Shown: positions 1 through 8,245 of the stretch, piece by piece
Layout: the number at the start of each line of letters is the position of its first letter
Position numbering within the stretch: the stretch's first letter is position 1
Assembly (NCBI RefSeq): GCF_934747485.1
Contig: NZ_CAKVGN010000003.1
Coordinates: 1 to 64,000, forward strand
DNA length: 64,000 nt
Origin: an uncultured Brachyspira sp.
GTDB taxonomy: Bacteria; Spirochaetota; Brachyspiria; Brachyspirales; Brachyspiraceae
Direction: 5' to 3'
Made by a program: the position numbers and the translations under genes
Notes under the pieces: model-generated
What the model saw: the letters and a program-made list of their open reading frames with translations, nothing else
The model's database searches: none
Told to the model about the DNA's origin: nothing

Positions 1-2
1 AA

Positions 3-56
3 GTTGAAAAACAGTTGGAAATTATATATAATTTAGCAAGAAAGGAGCTTTTTTAG
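3..56 (+). CDS. C-terminal end of a gene cut by the window start
   Basis: Frame 3 is open from the first base and reads 17 codons (VEKQLEIIYNLARKELF) before a TAG. The composition is amphipathic-helical and protein-like, so it may be the tail of a gene that starts outside the window. It is too short to assign to a family, and no terminator clearly follows it on this strand. Confidence 0.35.
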   Translation, partial: VEKQLEIIYNLARKELF

Positions 57-100
57 TTATCTAGGACAGCCCCTAAATTAGCAATAAAAACAAAATATTT

Positions 101-142
101 AAAAATAAAAAAGCCCTGCCATATTATAATATTAGCAGGACT
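101..142 (-). terminator. Intrinsic terminator downstream of pepA
   Basis: On the minus strand AGTCCTGC pairs with GCAGGGCT around an A/T-rich loop, and a T-rich tract follows. It lies just past the aminopeptidase stop codon. Confidence 0.7.
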
Positions 143-163
143 ATTAAAAAATATATATAATAA

Positions 164-1633
164 TTAATTAATTTCTATTAATTTTTCTATAGTTTTTTCT
201 AATAAATAAACTCCAACTCCAGTAGCTCCTTTAGCTAAATATTTTTCATTAGCTTCAGATATAGAAGTGCATGCTATATCCAAATGAGCCCATTTAGTTC
301 CTTCAGTAAAGTATGAAAGAAACTGTGCTGCAGTAATAGTACCGGCATGTCTTCCGCCTGTATTTTTTATATCAGCCACATCAGATTTTATTTGCTCTTT
401 GTATTCATCAAACATAGGGAGTTCCCATACTCTTTCATAAGTATCATCGCCAGCCTCTTTAATAGCCTTAGATAATTTTTCATCTGTAGAAAGTAAACCA
501 GTAGCATGTCTTCCTAAAGCTATAGAACAAGCACCTGTTAATGTAGCTATATCTATTATATAATCAGGTTTATATTTTTCTATTCCATAAGCAAGAGCAT
601 CGGCAAGTATTAATCTTCCTTCAGCATCTGTACTAATAATTTCAACAGTAACACCATTATACATTTTTAATATATCGCCTGGGTTAATAGCACCGCTTCC
701 TGTTTTATTATCAGTTAAAGGACAAATAGCTGTAACATTAGCATCAAGCTCCATATCAGAAGCCAAGAATAAAGCTCCACACACTGCAGCTGCACCTGCC
801 ATATCATCTTTCATTCCAAGCATGCTGTCAGCAGGCTTCAAACTCATTCCGCCTGTATCAAATGTTATGCCTTTACCAACCAATACTATATTTTTCTTAG
901 CTTTAGGCTTTTTATATTGCATACAAAGCAGTCTTGGCGGATTCTTACTTCCAGCATTAACACCTAATATTCCATTCATCTTTAATGTCTTTAATTGTTT
1001 CTCATCTAATACAACAGCAGTGATTTTTTTCTTTTCAGCAATCTTTTTAGCTCTATCTACAAAAGTTAAAGAATTGATAGTATTGCTAGGCTCATTAACC
1101 ATATCTCTCGCCCAACAAATATGCTCAGATATATTAGAGGCAACATTAATTGCATTTTCAGTATCTTTCTTATGGTCAGAAACAAGTAAAATATTATTAA
1201 TGTTATTTTTTTCTTTAAGTCTTTTCTCTCCAAAATAATAATCAAAACTATAAGATGCTAAAAACATTCCTAAACAAAACTGTATATAAGATTCCTCAGA
1301 ACCGATTTCAGCAAATAATTCTGCCATATCTACTTCTATATCAGATATATGAAGCTGATTCATTATTCTTATTAAAGAAGCACCGGCATTTTTCCAAGTT
1401 TCATAAATATAGTTTTTTACTTCCTTATAAGTAATATAAATCACTCTCGTATTGCTCGAAAAAGCAAATGCAAATGGAGTTGATATGGTGTAATATTTGT
1501 CTTTTACTAAACTGTTAAATAATTTTATATACTCATCATTAAATGTGCAAACTTTAGGTTTTTCTTTTTCAACCTTAACAAAGATTGCAACTGTATCTTT
1601 TTTTATAAAATTGCTTGTGTGTTTGAGTTTCAT
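164..1633 (-). CDS. pepA: Leucyl aminopeptidase (peptidase family M17)
   Basis: A 489-residue cytosolic aminopeptidase that removes N-terminal residues from peptides using two divalent metals. The C-terminal catalytic half carries the M17 metal/active-site segment VGKGITFDTGG (about residues 252-262) and STDAEGRL (about 334-341). The family signature is usually NTDAEGRL, so the first residue is Ser instead of Asn. The N-terminal half is the less conserved M17 regulatory domain. The ATG at 1633 is preceded by AAAGGA at a good distance. The gene is followed by a terminator, so it probably ends its transcript; the unrelated envelope gene upstream is 62 bp away. The family assignment is firm; substrate preference cannot be read from the sequence. 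Confidence 0.95.
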   Translation of the reverse strand: MKLKHTSNFIKKDTVAIFVKVEKEKPKVCTFNDEYIKLFNSLVKDKYYTISTPFAFAFSSNTRVIYITYKEVKNYIYETWKNAGASLIRIMNQLHISDIEVDMAELFAEIGSEESYIQFCLGMFLASYSFDYYFGEKRLKEKNNINNILLVSDHKKDTENAINVASNISEHICWARDMVNEPSNTINSLTFVDRAKKIAEKKKITAVVLDEKQLKTLKMNGILGVNAGSKNPPRLLCMQYKKPKAKKNIVLVGKGITFDTGGMSLKPADSMLGMKDDMAGAAAVCGALFLASDMELDANVTAICPLTDNKTGSGAINPGDILKMYNGVTVEIISTDAEGRLILADALAYGIEKYKPDYIIDIATLTGACSIALGRHATGLLSTDEKLSKAIKEAGDDTYERVWELPMFDEYKEQIKSDVADIKNTGGRHAGTITAAQFLSYFTEGTKWAHLDIACTSISEANEKYLAKGATGVGVYLLEKTIEKLIEIN

Positions 1634-1695
1634 CGATATGTCCTTTACGAATTCTATGATGATATCTATTATATATAATGTTTATTTTATGTCAA

Positions 1696-2235
1696 TTAAT
1701 TAATTTTTAAATTTACATAATCAACAGATAAATCATTTTGAGTTTTAGTTATCACCAATTTATATCTATCTCCATTATGAGTATAAATCTCAGCTAAGCT
1801 CTCGCCATTAGAATCTTCTATTCTCTCTGTTTCTAATGCAATGTTGCAGTTGTCTAAATTTTTAAATATACTGCTTAAAGACACATCAATATTGTTTGTA
1901 ATATTAAGTGTAATCTGTTCTATTTTCTTTTGAGAGATAAATACATTGATTTGTGCATTGTTTTCATATATGTTAATATTTTTATTTAAAATATTATTGT
2001 TAATCATATTTTTATCTATATCAAATAAATTAGATAAATCATCAAGTGAAGTAGTAAAAGAGAGAGAAGCTAAGGACTTTATCTCCCCATTTACACAATA
2101 AAGTATATCGCTGTAAGAAAAAGGACGGACCATATTTTTTTTATCATACACAGTTTTATTTTTATGTATGATGTTTAGTATCATTATACCAAATATTATA
2201 AAACATATTAATACTACAAACTTTACGAATCTCAT
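1696..2235 (-). CDS. Hypothetical membrane-anchored protein
   Basis: A 179-residue protein not recognised as any named family. Residues 1-25 form one hydrophobic segment after a short basic start (MRFVKFVVL...), consistent with an uncleaved anchor or signal peptide. The rest is hydrophilic, Asn/Ile-rich and probably extracytoplasmic. It lies between the ComFB-like gene and pepA in the same direction (54 and 62 bp gaps), so co-transcription is possible. There are no cysteines in a lipobox position, so it is not an obvious lipoprotein. Confidence 0.7.
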   Translation of the reverse strand: MRFVKFVVLICFIIFGIMILNIIHKNKTVYDKKNMVRPFSYSDILYCVNGEIKSLASLSFTTSLDDLSNLFDIDKNMINNNILNKNINIYENNAQINVFISQKKIEQITLNITNNIDVSLSSIFKNLDNCNIALETERIEDSNGESLAEIYTHNGDRYKLVITKTQNDLSVDYVNLKIN

Positions 2236-2289
2236 TAATCTACAATAACATCAACTTAAAATATTTTAATTTATTTAATAAATTTTTAT

Positions 2290-2952
2290 TTATTTATTTT
2301 CTATAAGCGATATATCATTAACTTCTTCAACAGAAAATAATGGCATGTCTCCTGCATTATAATATTCAGGCTGAACAGTAAAAGTTAAAGAACTTCTAAA
2401 CTTCTGATAATTCTCAGCTTCTACCACTATATCTAAATTAATATCTATCTTCTTATTAGAATCAGTTTTTTGCGGCATAAAACAAAACATATATTTACCA
2501 GCCACATTTTTAGCAACTATAGCAGGGTTTGGGAAATTAACTCCATATCCCTTTAATAGAGTGTTATTGCTAAACATATAAACCTTAGCACTCTCTATTC
2601 TGTCAGTATTATTAGAAGCAAATAAATTACCCATTATGCTCGGATAAGTAATATAATAGCCGCTTTCTTCTATAACAGGTATAGTATCAGAAGAAGTATT
2701 ACTTTCCCTTCTTTTTGTAACAACCTCACAAGCTTGAGATATTATATTTAAAACTTCTTTATTATTTTCTATAGGGTCTTTATAACTGTATAATACCCCC
2801 CTCGCACTTGTAACATATTCTGGTTTTACTCTATTTAATGTATATGCAATAATATCCATACGCATATTGCTATTAACTGGAATGTTTTTTTTCTGTAAAT
2901 ATGCATCTGCCAACTTAGAAACTTTTTGTTCCATTAGGTTTACTAAATACAT
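2290..2952 (-). CDS. ComFB-family (late competence development) protein
   Basis: A 220-residue protein. The N-terminal ~65 residues match the ComFB pattern: a VNLMEQKV helix, then MRMDIIAYTLNRVKPEYVTSARG, including the family's D-I-x-A-x-x-LNRxxPxYV core. ComFB proteins are small cytosolic proteins. Members in other phyla bind cyclic di-GMP, but whether this one does is unknown. The remaining ~150 residues are an unassigned beta-rich region. The usual zinc-ligand cysteines between the helices are absent here (PVNSNMRMD instead of a C-x-C type loop). The ATG at 2952 has AAGGAG 7 nt upstream, so it is preferred over the TTG six bases earlier. Confidence 0.75.
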   Translation of the reverse strand: MYLVNLMEQKVSKLADAYLQKKNIPVNSNMRMDIIAYTLNRVKPEYVTSARGVLYSYKDPIENNKEVLNIISQACEVVTKRRESNTSSDTIPVIEESGYYITYPSIMGNLFASNNTDRIESAKVYMFSNNTLLKGYGVNFPNPAIVAKNVAGKYMFCFMPQKTDSNKKIDINLDIVVEAENYQKFRSSLTFTVQPEYYNAGDMPLFSVEEVNDISLIENK

Positions 2953-3020
2953 AATCAAACTCCTTAAACTTTATATTACATTATACAAAATTATATATTA
3001 TTTGTCAAAATAAATACGTG

Positions 3021-3055
3021 TAAAAATGAAAGGGCTAAACTAATAGTTAAGCCCT
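3021..3055 (-). terminator. Terminator downstream of purC
   Basis: On the minus strand AGGGCTTAAC pairs with GTTTAGCCCT across a short loop, followed by TTTCATTTTT. It sits 29 bp after the purC stop. Confidence 0.75.
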
Positions 3056-3083
3056 ATCAAAACTAGTAATAATATAAATTTAT

Positions 3084-3800
3084 TTACATATTATTAAGTC
3101 TGTTCAATACTTCTATATAAGCCTCTTCTATAGAACCTAAATCTCTTCTAAATCTATCTTTATCTAATTTTTTTCCAGTAGCCTTATCCCAGAAGCGGCA
3201 AGTATCTGGTGTAATTTCGTCTGCCAAAAGTATTTCGCCTTTTGAGTTCTTGCCAAACTCTACTTTAAAATCTACCAAAGTAATTCCTATTTTATCTAAA
3301 GCTTCTTTTAATAAATTATTTACTTTAGAAGTTACTTCATATATATATTTTAATTCATCATAAGTAGCAAGTTTTAAAGCAACAGCATGATGGTCATTAA
3401 TAAGCGGATCGCCGTATTCATCATTTTTATAACATATCTCAAAAATAGTATTAGGCGGAACTGTACCTTCTTCTATGCCAAGTCTTTTAGCCATAGAACC
3501 AGCTATTAAATTTCTCACTATCACTTCTAATGGGAATATTTGTACTCTCTGGCAAAGCTGTTCTCTGTCAGATATCTTTTCTATAAAATGCGTCTTAACT
3601 CCATTTTTCTCTAACATCTTAAAAAGTAAAGTAGTAATCTCATTATTCATAACGCCTTTATCTTTTATAGAACCTTTCTTCTCACCGTTAAAAGCTGTAG
3701 CATCATCTTTGTAATAAACTATTATCTCATCAGCATTATCAGTAGAATAAACCTTTTTGGCTTTACCTTCATAAATCATTTCTTTTTTTTCTTTAGACAT
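3084..3800 (-). CDS. purC: Phosphoribosylaminoimidazole-succinocarboxamide synthase
   Basis: SAICAR synthetase, 238 residues, the normal bacterial length. It joins CAIR and aspartate with ATP hydrolysis in de novo purine synthesis. The start [14 protein letters not shown] is the family's nucleotide-binding N-terminus, [16 protein letters not shown] residues ([12 protein letters not shown]) occur near residue 95, and VDFKVEFG and [13 protein letters not shown] follow in the catalytic half. CAGGAG stands 8 nt before the ATG. It is monocistronic here, flanked by its own terminator. purF and purA lie elsewhere in the window, so purine genes are scattered and not in one operon. Confidence 0.96.
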   Translation of the reverse strand: MSKEKKEMIYEGKAKKVYSTDNADEIIVYYKDDATAFNGEKKGSIKDKGVMNNEITTLLFKMLEKNGVKTHFIEKISDREQLCQRVQIFPLEVIVRNLIAGSMAKRLGIEEGTVPPNTIFEICYKNDEYGDPLINDHHAVALKLATYDELKYIYEVTSKVNNLLKEALDKIGITLVDFKVEFGKNSKGEILLADEITPDTCRFWDKATGKKLDKDRFRRDLGSIEEAYIEVLNRLNNM

Positions 3801-3906
3801 AACCTATACTCCTGTTTTATAAAAACGATTATTTATTATATACCCTTTTTTATTATTTTACTATATCTTTTTTATTGTATTTTTTTATTAACATTAATAT
3901 GTAAAA

Positions 3907-4461
3907 TTATTTTAAAGTTTTCTCTAATAGCTTGCATATATTATTAATTAAAACATCTTTATCTATATTCTTATCTTCTTTTATCCAATGATATATTATA
4001 GAAACAAGACCTCCGGATATGAATTCTTGTATTACTATATTATCTTCATTTTTTAACCATTCATTTAAATACCCTAATAAAATCTTGTGAAGAAGTGATA
4101 TAAATAAAAGAGTATTGTTATAATTAACTAATGAAGTATTAAAATATTGTTTATTATTGTCAAAATAGTTTATTATTTTCTCTATTATTTTTCTGTAGTT
4201 CTTTTTAAAATTATAGATTAAATTATCATCTCTCAATTCTTTTATAATATCTTCTTTTATATCTTCTATGATGCTATTTAAAAGTTCTTCTTTATTGTTG
4301 TAATGGTCATAAAAAGTAACTCTATTAATCATAGATTTTTCGCATATTTCTGTAACTGTGATATCGTTAAAAGAGTGAGTTTTAAAAAGTTCGAGTAAAG
4401 ATTCTTTTAATAATTTTTGAGTTTTTATGATTCTCAAATCTTTTTTATTTTCTTCTATCAT
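3907..4461 (-). CDS. TetR/AcrR-family transcriptional regulator
   Basis: A 184-residue regulator. Residues ~12-60 form a TetR helix-turn-helix: TQKLLKESLLELF, then FNDITVTEICEKSMINRVTFYDHYNNKEELL. The C-terminal half is helical and ligand-binding type, with no residue pointing to a ligand. The ATG at 4461 is chosen over an upstream TTG because a perfect promoter ends six bases before it, making the mRNA leaderless. There is no Shine-Dalgarno sequence. The next genes in either direction are purC (105 bp downstream, same strand) and a membrane gene across a repeat-filled gap, so the target is not evident. Autoregulation is possible but no clear palindrome is visible. Confidence 0.88.
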   Translation of the reverse strand: MIEENKKDLRIIKTQKLLKESLLELFKTHSFNDITVTEICEKSMINRVTFYDHYNNKEELLNSIIEDIKEDIIKELRDDNLIYNFKKNYRKIIEKIINYFDNNKQYFNTSLVNYNNTLLFISLLHKILLGYLNEWLKNEDNIVIQEFISGGLVSIIYHWIKEDKNIDKDVLINNICKLLEKTLK

Positions 4462-4496
4462 AGTTAGATTATACTGAAACAATTATATTTTGTCAA
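4462..4496 (-). promoter_or_regulatory. Consensus sigma-70 promoter giving a leaderless tetR transcript
   Basis: TTGACA at 4491-4496, a 17-nt spacer and TATAAT at 4468-4473, read on the minus strand. Only six bases separate the -10 box from the ATG, so the expected start site is the A of the start codon. Confidence 0.8.
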
Positions 4497-4519
4497 AATT
4501 TAGTTTTCATGTTTTTTAT

Positions 4520-4752
4520 TATTTGCAGGGCTTTGACTCCTGCGAAGCGTGCCCGTAGGGTAGCACTCCCAGTTATTTTGCGACCGAAGGAAGTGCCCTT
4601 GCGGCGTGCCACAAAGAACCAAAAAGGCTGCATTAAAAAAACTAACTTTTAAGCATATCCAAAATCATATATTATTTTATGTTAATACATATTACAACAT
4701 ATAACTTGCACTTTTTGCAACTTTTTGCGGCGGGAAAAAGTTGAAGAAAAAA
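4520..4752 (+). repeat. Composite dispersed repeat, family 1
   Basis: The gene-free stretch 4483-4947 holds several modules found elsewhere in the window. A G/C-rich block at about 4526-4575 is followed by GCGACCGAAGGAAGTGCCCT at 4580-4599, which recurs almost exactly at 29311. Then come AACCAAAAAGGCTGCATT and a TTTTTGCAACTTTTTGCGGC box at about 4713-4732. The rest is A/T-rich with no ORF of interest. Confidence 0.7.
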
Positions 4753-4947
4753 ATTCTATGACAAACTATATTTGTTTTAGTATAATTAAAGATTTAGTTA
4801 ATTAAATTTTTACAATATACCTAGTGGTTTAGCTTTTCAGTTTTTTTATTTATATATCTTTTATTATTTATTAGTTATAAAAAATCGATATATTTGCATT
4901 AATGAAATACATAGATTTTTTAAATAAAATAAGTTGGATTAAAGGTT

Positions 4948-5310
4948 TTAAGAATTGCTATTATTTTTTTCAGATGCATGTTTCATTTTAGCAAATGCAA
5001 TAAAACAAAAGATCATTTCGATAAGTACAAATACCGCATATAAAAACATACATACCATAGAAACAGCATACATAATTCCTGCAACCAGTGCTCCCCAACG
5101 AACTTTAAGTGCCCATCCAAGCCAATTAAATATGACAGCAATACCAACGCATACTGTATGTGGCATTACTAATGCAGCAGCAAGCCCAGCACCAATAATT
5201 TCAGCCCCATCCTTAGACATAATAAAGTTATTTGTAAAATAAAAAATTAGATATATTAAATAAAGTGTTCCGATAATGCTTGAAGCTAATAATAATTTGC
5301 TTTTTTTCAT
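4948..5310 (-). CDS. Small hypothetical membrane protein
   Basis: A 120-residue, very hydrophobic protein with about three to four membrane segments (residues ~6-25, 40-65, 70-90, 92-112) and a charged C-terminal tail (KMKHASEKNNSNS). No function is recognised. It is Ala/Val/Gly-rich with more G/C-ending codons than its neighbours (for example GCC, GCA and CCC runs), unlike the Asn/Lys/Ile-rich host style. With the lipoprotein-like gene 38 bp upstream it forms a pair that resembles small secreted/membrane pairs of gut Firmicutes. This suggests acquisition, but that is inference. Spacing suggests one transcript. Confidence 0.75.
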   Translation of the reverse strand: MKKSKLLLASSIIGTLYLIYLIFYFTNNFIMSKDGAEIIGAGLAAALVMPHTVCVGIAVIFNWLGWALKVRWGALVAGIMYAVSMVCMFLYAVFVLIEMIFCFIAFAKMKHASEKNNSNS

Positions 5311-5348
5311 TTAAATAACCTCAACTGTATTAAAATATTATATTTTTA

Positions 5349-5843
5349 TTAATTAAATGATTCTCTTTCTCCATTAGAATATACAATAGAATCTACTTCG
5401 TATTCAAAAATCAAATCTGAATATTTTTTACTGTATAATTTAGTATGACTACTCATAAATTCATTGATATCCATACCTAAATTCGAATATGTTACCGTAC
5501 TGCCAACAGCAATGTTTTTTCCAGTAAAGTCACATGTAAGAGATATTATATGTTTACCAAATAAATCTTTTATTGTTAAAACACCAGAAACACCTTTTAT
5601 ATCTTTATCAGAGTTGTTAGAAACTTCAATAATTAGTTGCACTCTTGGAAAAAATCGTCCAGCATAAATATCTTCAGGTATATTCTTTTTATCTACCACA
5701 TTAACTTTAACTGGTGCATTATTGACTTGATATGCAATTGCATTTTTTGTAACTCCCACATTATTGACTTGCTCCCCGTAACCGCAAGTTATTAAAGATA
5801 GAAACATTGTTGTTACTAAAATTAACGAAAGAAATCTTTTCAT
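5349..5843 (-). CDS. Predicted secreted or lipoprotein, hypothetical
   Basis: A 164-residue protein with a signal sequence (MKRFLSLILVTTMFLSLITC) ending in a plausible lipobox LITC, so it is probably a lipoprotein cleaved at about residue 20. The mature part has beta-strand patterns, VQLIIEVSNNSDKDIKGVSG then VLTIKDLFG, like the FxLD/DUF-type immunoglobulin-like domains common in Firmicutes lipoproteins. It precedes the small membrane protein gene, with probable co-expression. No named function is assigned. A/GGAG-type ribosome binding bases (AAGGAGAATATAAA) precede the ATG. Confidence 0.75.
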   Translation of the reverse strand: MKRFLSLILVTTMFLSLITCGYGEQVNNVGVTKNAIAYQVNNAPVKVNVVDKKNIPEDIYAGRFFPRVQLIIEVSNNSDKDIKGVSGVLTIKDLFGKHIISLTCDFTGKNIAVGSTVTYSNLGMDINEFMSSHTKLYSKKYSDLIFEYEVDSIVYSNGERESFN

Positions 5844-6055
5844 TTTATATTCTCCTTAAAAAATTTATTTTTATTTACAATGCTTATTTAGATTATATGT
5901 ATATTATGTATTAATAAATAATTTATGTAATTTTTTCATTTTTTTAAGATCTCCTTTGTTTAAAATAAAAAACTATATCTATAGTCATTATTTTTTGATG
6001 CAATACCAAAAGAAAAGATATTAAGTATTATTAATAATAAATAGTTGATTAATTT

Positions 6056-6095
6056 ACTGTAGACTGTAGACTGTAGACTGTAGACTGTAGACTGT
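6056..6095. repeat. Heptanucleotide tandem repeat (ACTGTAG)
   Basis: About 5.7 head-to-tail copies of ACTGTAG occur in non-coding DNA, about 210 bp upstream of the lipoprotein gene and about 590 bp upstream of the TolC-like gene. A 7-nt unit in this setting can change copy number by slippage. Confidence 0.95.
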
Positions 6096-6195
6096 TTAGA
6101 TAAAAGTTTAAATATAACATGTAATTTAGTATAATATATTTTTTTTTATATGTCAACAAAAATATGAAAAAATAACATATTTGTTGGTAAAGATT

Positions 6196-6505
6196 AACCA
6201 AAAAGGCTGCATTTTTTAGCTAAAATATTGGTATTACTTCTTTTATAAATATTTATCAAATACAAAGCTAAAGCATTTGCGTTTTTTGCAACTTTTTTGA
6301 GCGACAAAAAAGTTGAATAAAACAAAAAATTACATTGTAAAATATAGTTGTTTAACATATCTTAAAAGAATTTAAGTTTTTTGCTTGTGGTGGCTTTGCC
6401 CCCACGCCCCCAGTTCTTTTACCGAGTAGGTACCTTTCGGTATTGGTATAAAAGAACCAAAAGAACTACATTTTTTAACTTAAAATTTTGGTATTATTTC
6501 ATACT
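6196..6505 (+). repeat. Composite dispersed repeat, family 1
   Basis: This cluster fills much of the gene-free stretch 5844-6683. The modules in order are AAAAAGGCTGCATTTTTTAG with TTGGTATTAC (6201-6238), TTTTTTGCAAC leading into the hairpin CAACTTTTTTG-AGCGA-CAAAAAAGTTG (about 6273-6315), a C-rich block (6385-6410), then AGTTCTTTT with GGTATAAAAGAAC (6411-6453) and CTACATTTTTTAACTTAAAA. The remaining A/T-rich DNA shows nothing further, apart from the heptamer repeat. Confidence 0.7.
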
Positions 6506-6683
6506 TGATACATATTCTTAATATATAAATATAAAGTAATATAGTTGTTATATATATTAATAATAATGTAATTTATTTTAAATATAATTTACAAAAATAA
6601 AAATATGTAGTTTATCATACAATAGTAATTTTTCTGTACTTGATATAATAATAATCATAAATAAAATATAAACTATAATAATA

Positions 6684-8204
6684 ATGAGGTTTTGTACAAA
6701 AGTGTCAAAAAAATTATTATATTATTTTACCGCATTTTTATTTTTATTAAGCAGTTCCATATACTCGCAAACCAATGCTCAAATACTCTCTTATGCAGAG
6801 TATATTGAAAGAATAAAAAATATAATACCAGAGATGAAATTAACAGCCATACAAGAGAGTAATGCTTATAATAATCTAACCAAAGCAAAAAGCTCCGGAG
6901 ATGTTAAGTTTGATTTGCAGGCAGGGGCAATAGGCACACAAAAACATTTTGATGAATATAATATTATACCAACATCAGACTTTATGCATAACGGTATGAG
7001 AATAGGTGCAGGTTTCAGCGGACTTATACCATATTCAGGCACAAGATGGTCAGTAAAAATACAGCATGACAGCTATTTTGGTGATTTAAAAATGGGAGAG
7101 GTAGAAATACCTGTAGATACACCGCTCGGTACGGTTGTAGGAAGACTTCCTAATTTAAGCACAAACAATTTTAAATATTACGCCCCAAGCATAGAAATAC
7201 AAATAGCTCAGCCAATATTAAGAGACTTTTTTGGTAAGTTGGATATGTACCCAATAAAGGATGCAGAATATCAGCTTACAATAGCAAAACTAAAAAGAAT
7301 AATAGATGACAACAGCGTATTAACATCATATCAGAAAATATATTATCAGTGGATTATGTCTCAAAAACTAATTAAACTCTATGATGAAATGATTAGAGAG
7401 GCTAAGGCTTTTGAAAATCAAATATACAAAAGATACACAAGCGGCGTAATAGATAATGATGCCTATCAAAATGCAAGAAGACAAACACTTAAATATAGAG
7501 AAGCAAGAAACAAGTCAGAGTTAATTTTAAAAAAGATAATTAGAAACATACAGTTTTTTATACCAGAAGAGAATGTTGAGCCTAATGAAGATGATTGGGA
7601 GAATATGCTTGAAACTTCAATTAATACAAAAATAAATGTGGTGCCATTTTTGGAGAGTGCTCAGGGGCAAATGGCTTATCAATTAAAATTAAGAAGCGAA
7701 TATGCATTATCTATAATGAAAAATAATTCTCTTCCAGATTTATCTATAGTTGGAAGTGTATCATTATCCACTTTAGATGACAGTGGTTATTTTAATTCTT
7801 TTTCAACTATGACGAATGTTGAATATTTTGTGGGTTTAATGTTTTCTTATCCTATAGGGGGAAGAGATGCTAAAGCTAAGATGGAAGATGCATACAATGC
7901 TTTAACAGCAGTTACTGCAGATTTTGACAGGGTAAACAGAGATTTTGATGTGCAGATTGGTACTTATTATGATGAGTTTGAAGCGTATAAAAAAATGCTC
8001 GAAGATAAAAAACTTGAAGTACAGGCTTTATTCTCGAGAGTGAGAACTCAAAATGAAAGGTTTAGGCAGGGAAGGCTTCCTGTTGATGAGATAATTAATG
8101 CAAGATTAGATTTAGTAAATGCTCGGGCAGAACTTCTTAATTTGGAATATATGATAATAAGCACAGTGATGGATTATAATTCGCTTGTGCTTCTTAACAA
8201 CTAA
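6684..8204 (+). CDS. TolC-family outer-membrane efflux protein
   Basis: A 506-residue outer-membrane factor with a signal peptide (KKLLYYFTAFLFLLSSSIYSQ) and the two internally related OEP halves of the TolC family. Long helical stretches (SQKLIKLYDEMIREAKAFENQIYKRY; DEFEAYKKMLEDKKLEVQALFSRVRTQNERF in parts) form the periplasmic coiled-coil tunnel. RQGRLPVDEIINARLDLVNA is the typical C-terminal repeat motif. It lies 41 bp upstream of the RND pump gene and is surely co-transcribed with it. The start is uncertain: no good Shine-Dalgarno precedes the ATG at 6684. The missing partner is a membrane-fusion protein, which is not encoded here. Confidence 0.88.
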   Translation: MRFCTKVSKKLLYYFTAFLFLLSSSIYSQTNAQILSYAEYIERIKNIIPEMKLTAIQESNAYNNLTKAKSSGDVKFDLQAGAIGTQKHFDEYNIIPTSDFMHNGMRIGAGFSGLIPYSGTRWSVKIQHDSYFGDLKMGEVEIPVDTPLGTVVGRLPNLSTNNFKYYAPSIEIQIAQPILRDFFGKLDMYPIKDAEYQLTIAKLKRIIDDNSVLTSYQKIYYQWIMSQKLIKLYDEMIREAKAFENQIYKRYTSGVIDNDAYQNARRQTLKYREARNKSELILKKIIRNIQFFIPEENVEPNEDDWENMLETSINTKINVVPFLESAQGQMAYQLKLRSEYALSIMKNNSLPDLSIVGSVSLSTLDDSGYFNSFSTMTNVEYFVGLMFSYPIGGRDAKAKMEDAYNALTAVTADFDRVNRDFDVQIGTYYDEFEAYKKMLEDKKLEVQALFSRVRTQNERFRQGRLPVDEIINARLDLVNARAELLNLEYMIISTVMDYNSLVLLNN

Positions 8205-8245
8205 AAACATAATAAAACTCGAGGTATTATTAATAAAGAGGTATT

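Noticed and set aside
822..1238. Plus-strand ORF of 138 codons inside pepA
   Set aside because: It is antisense to a strongly conserved enzyme, and its hydrophobic sequence is what the complement of such a gene gives; a shadow ORF.
6056..6095. CRISPR array
   Set aside because: The unit is only 7 nt with no spacers; it is a simple tandem repeat.
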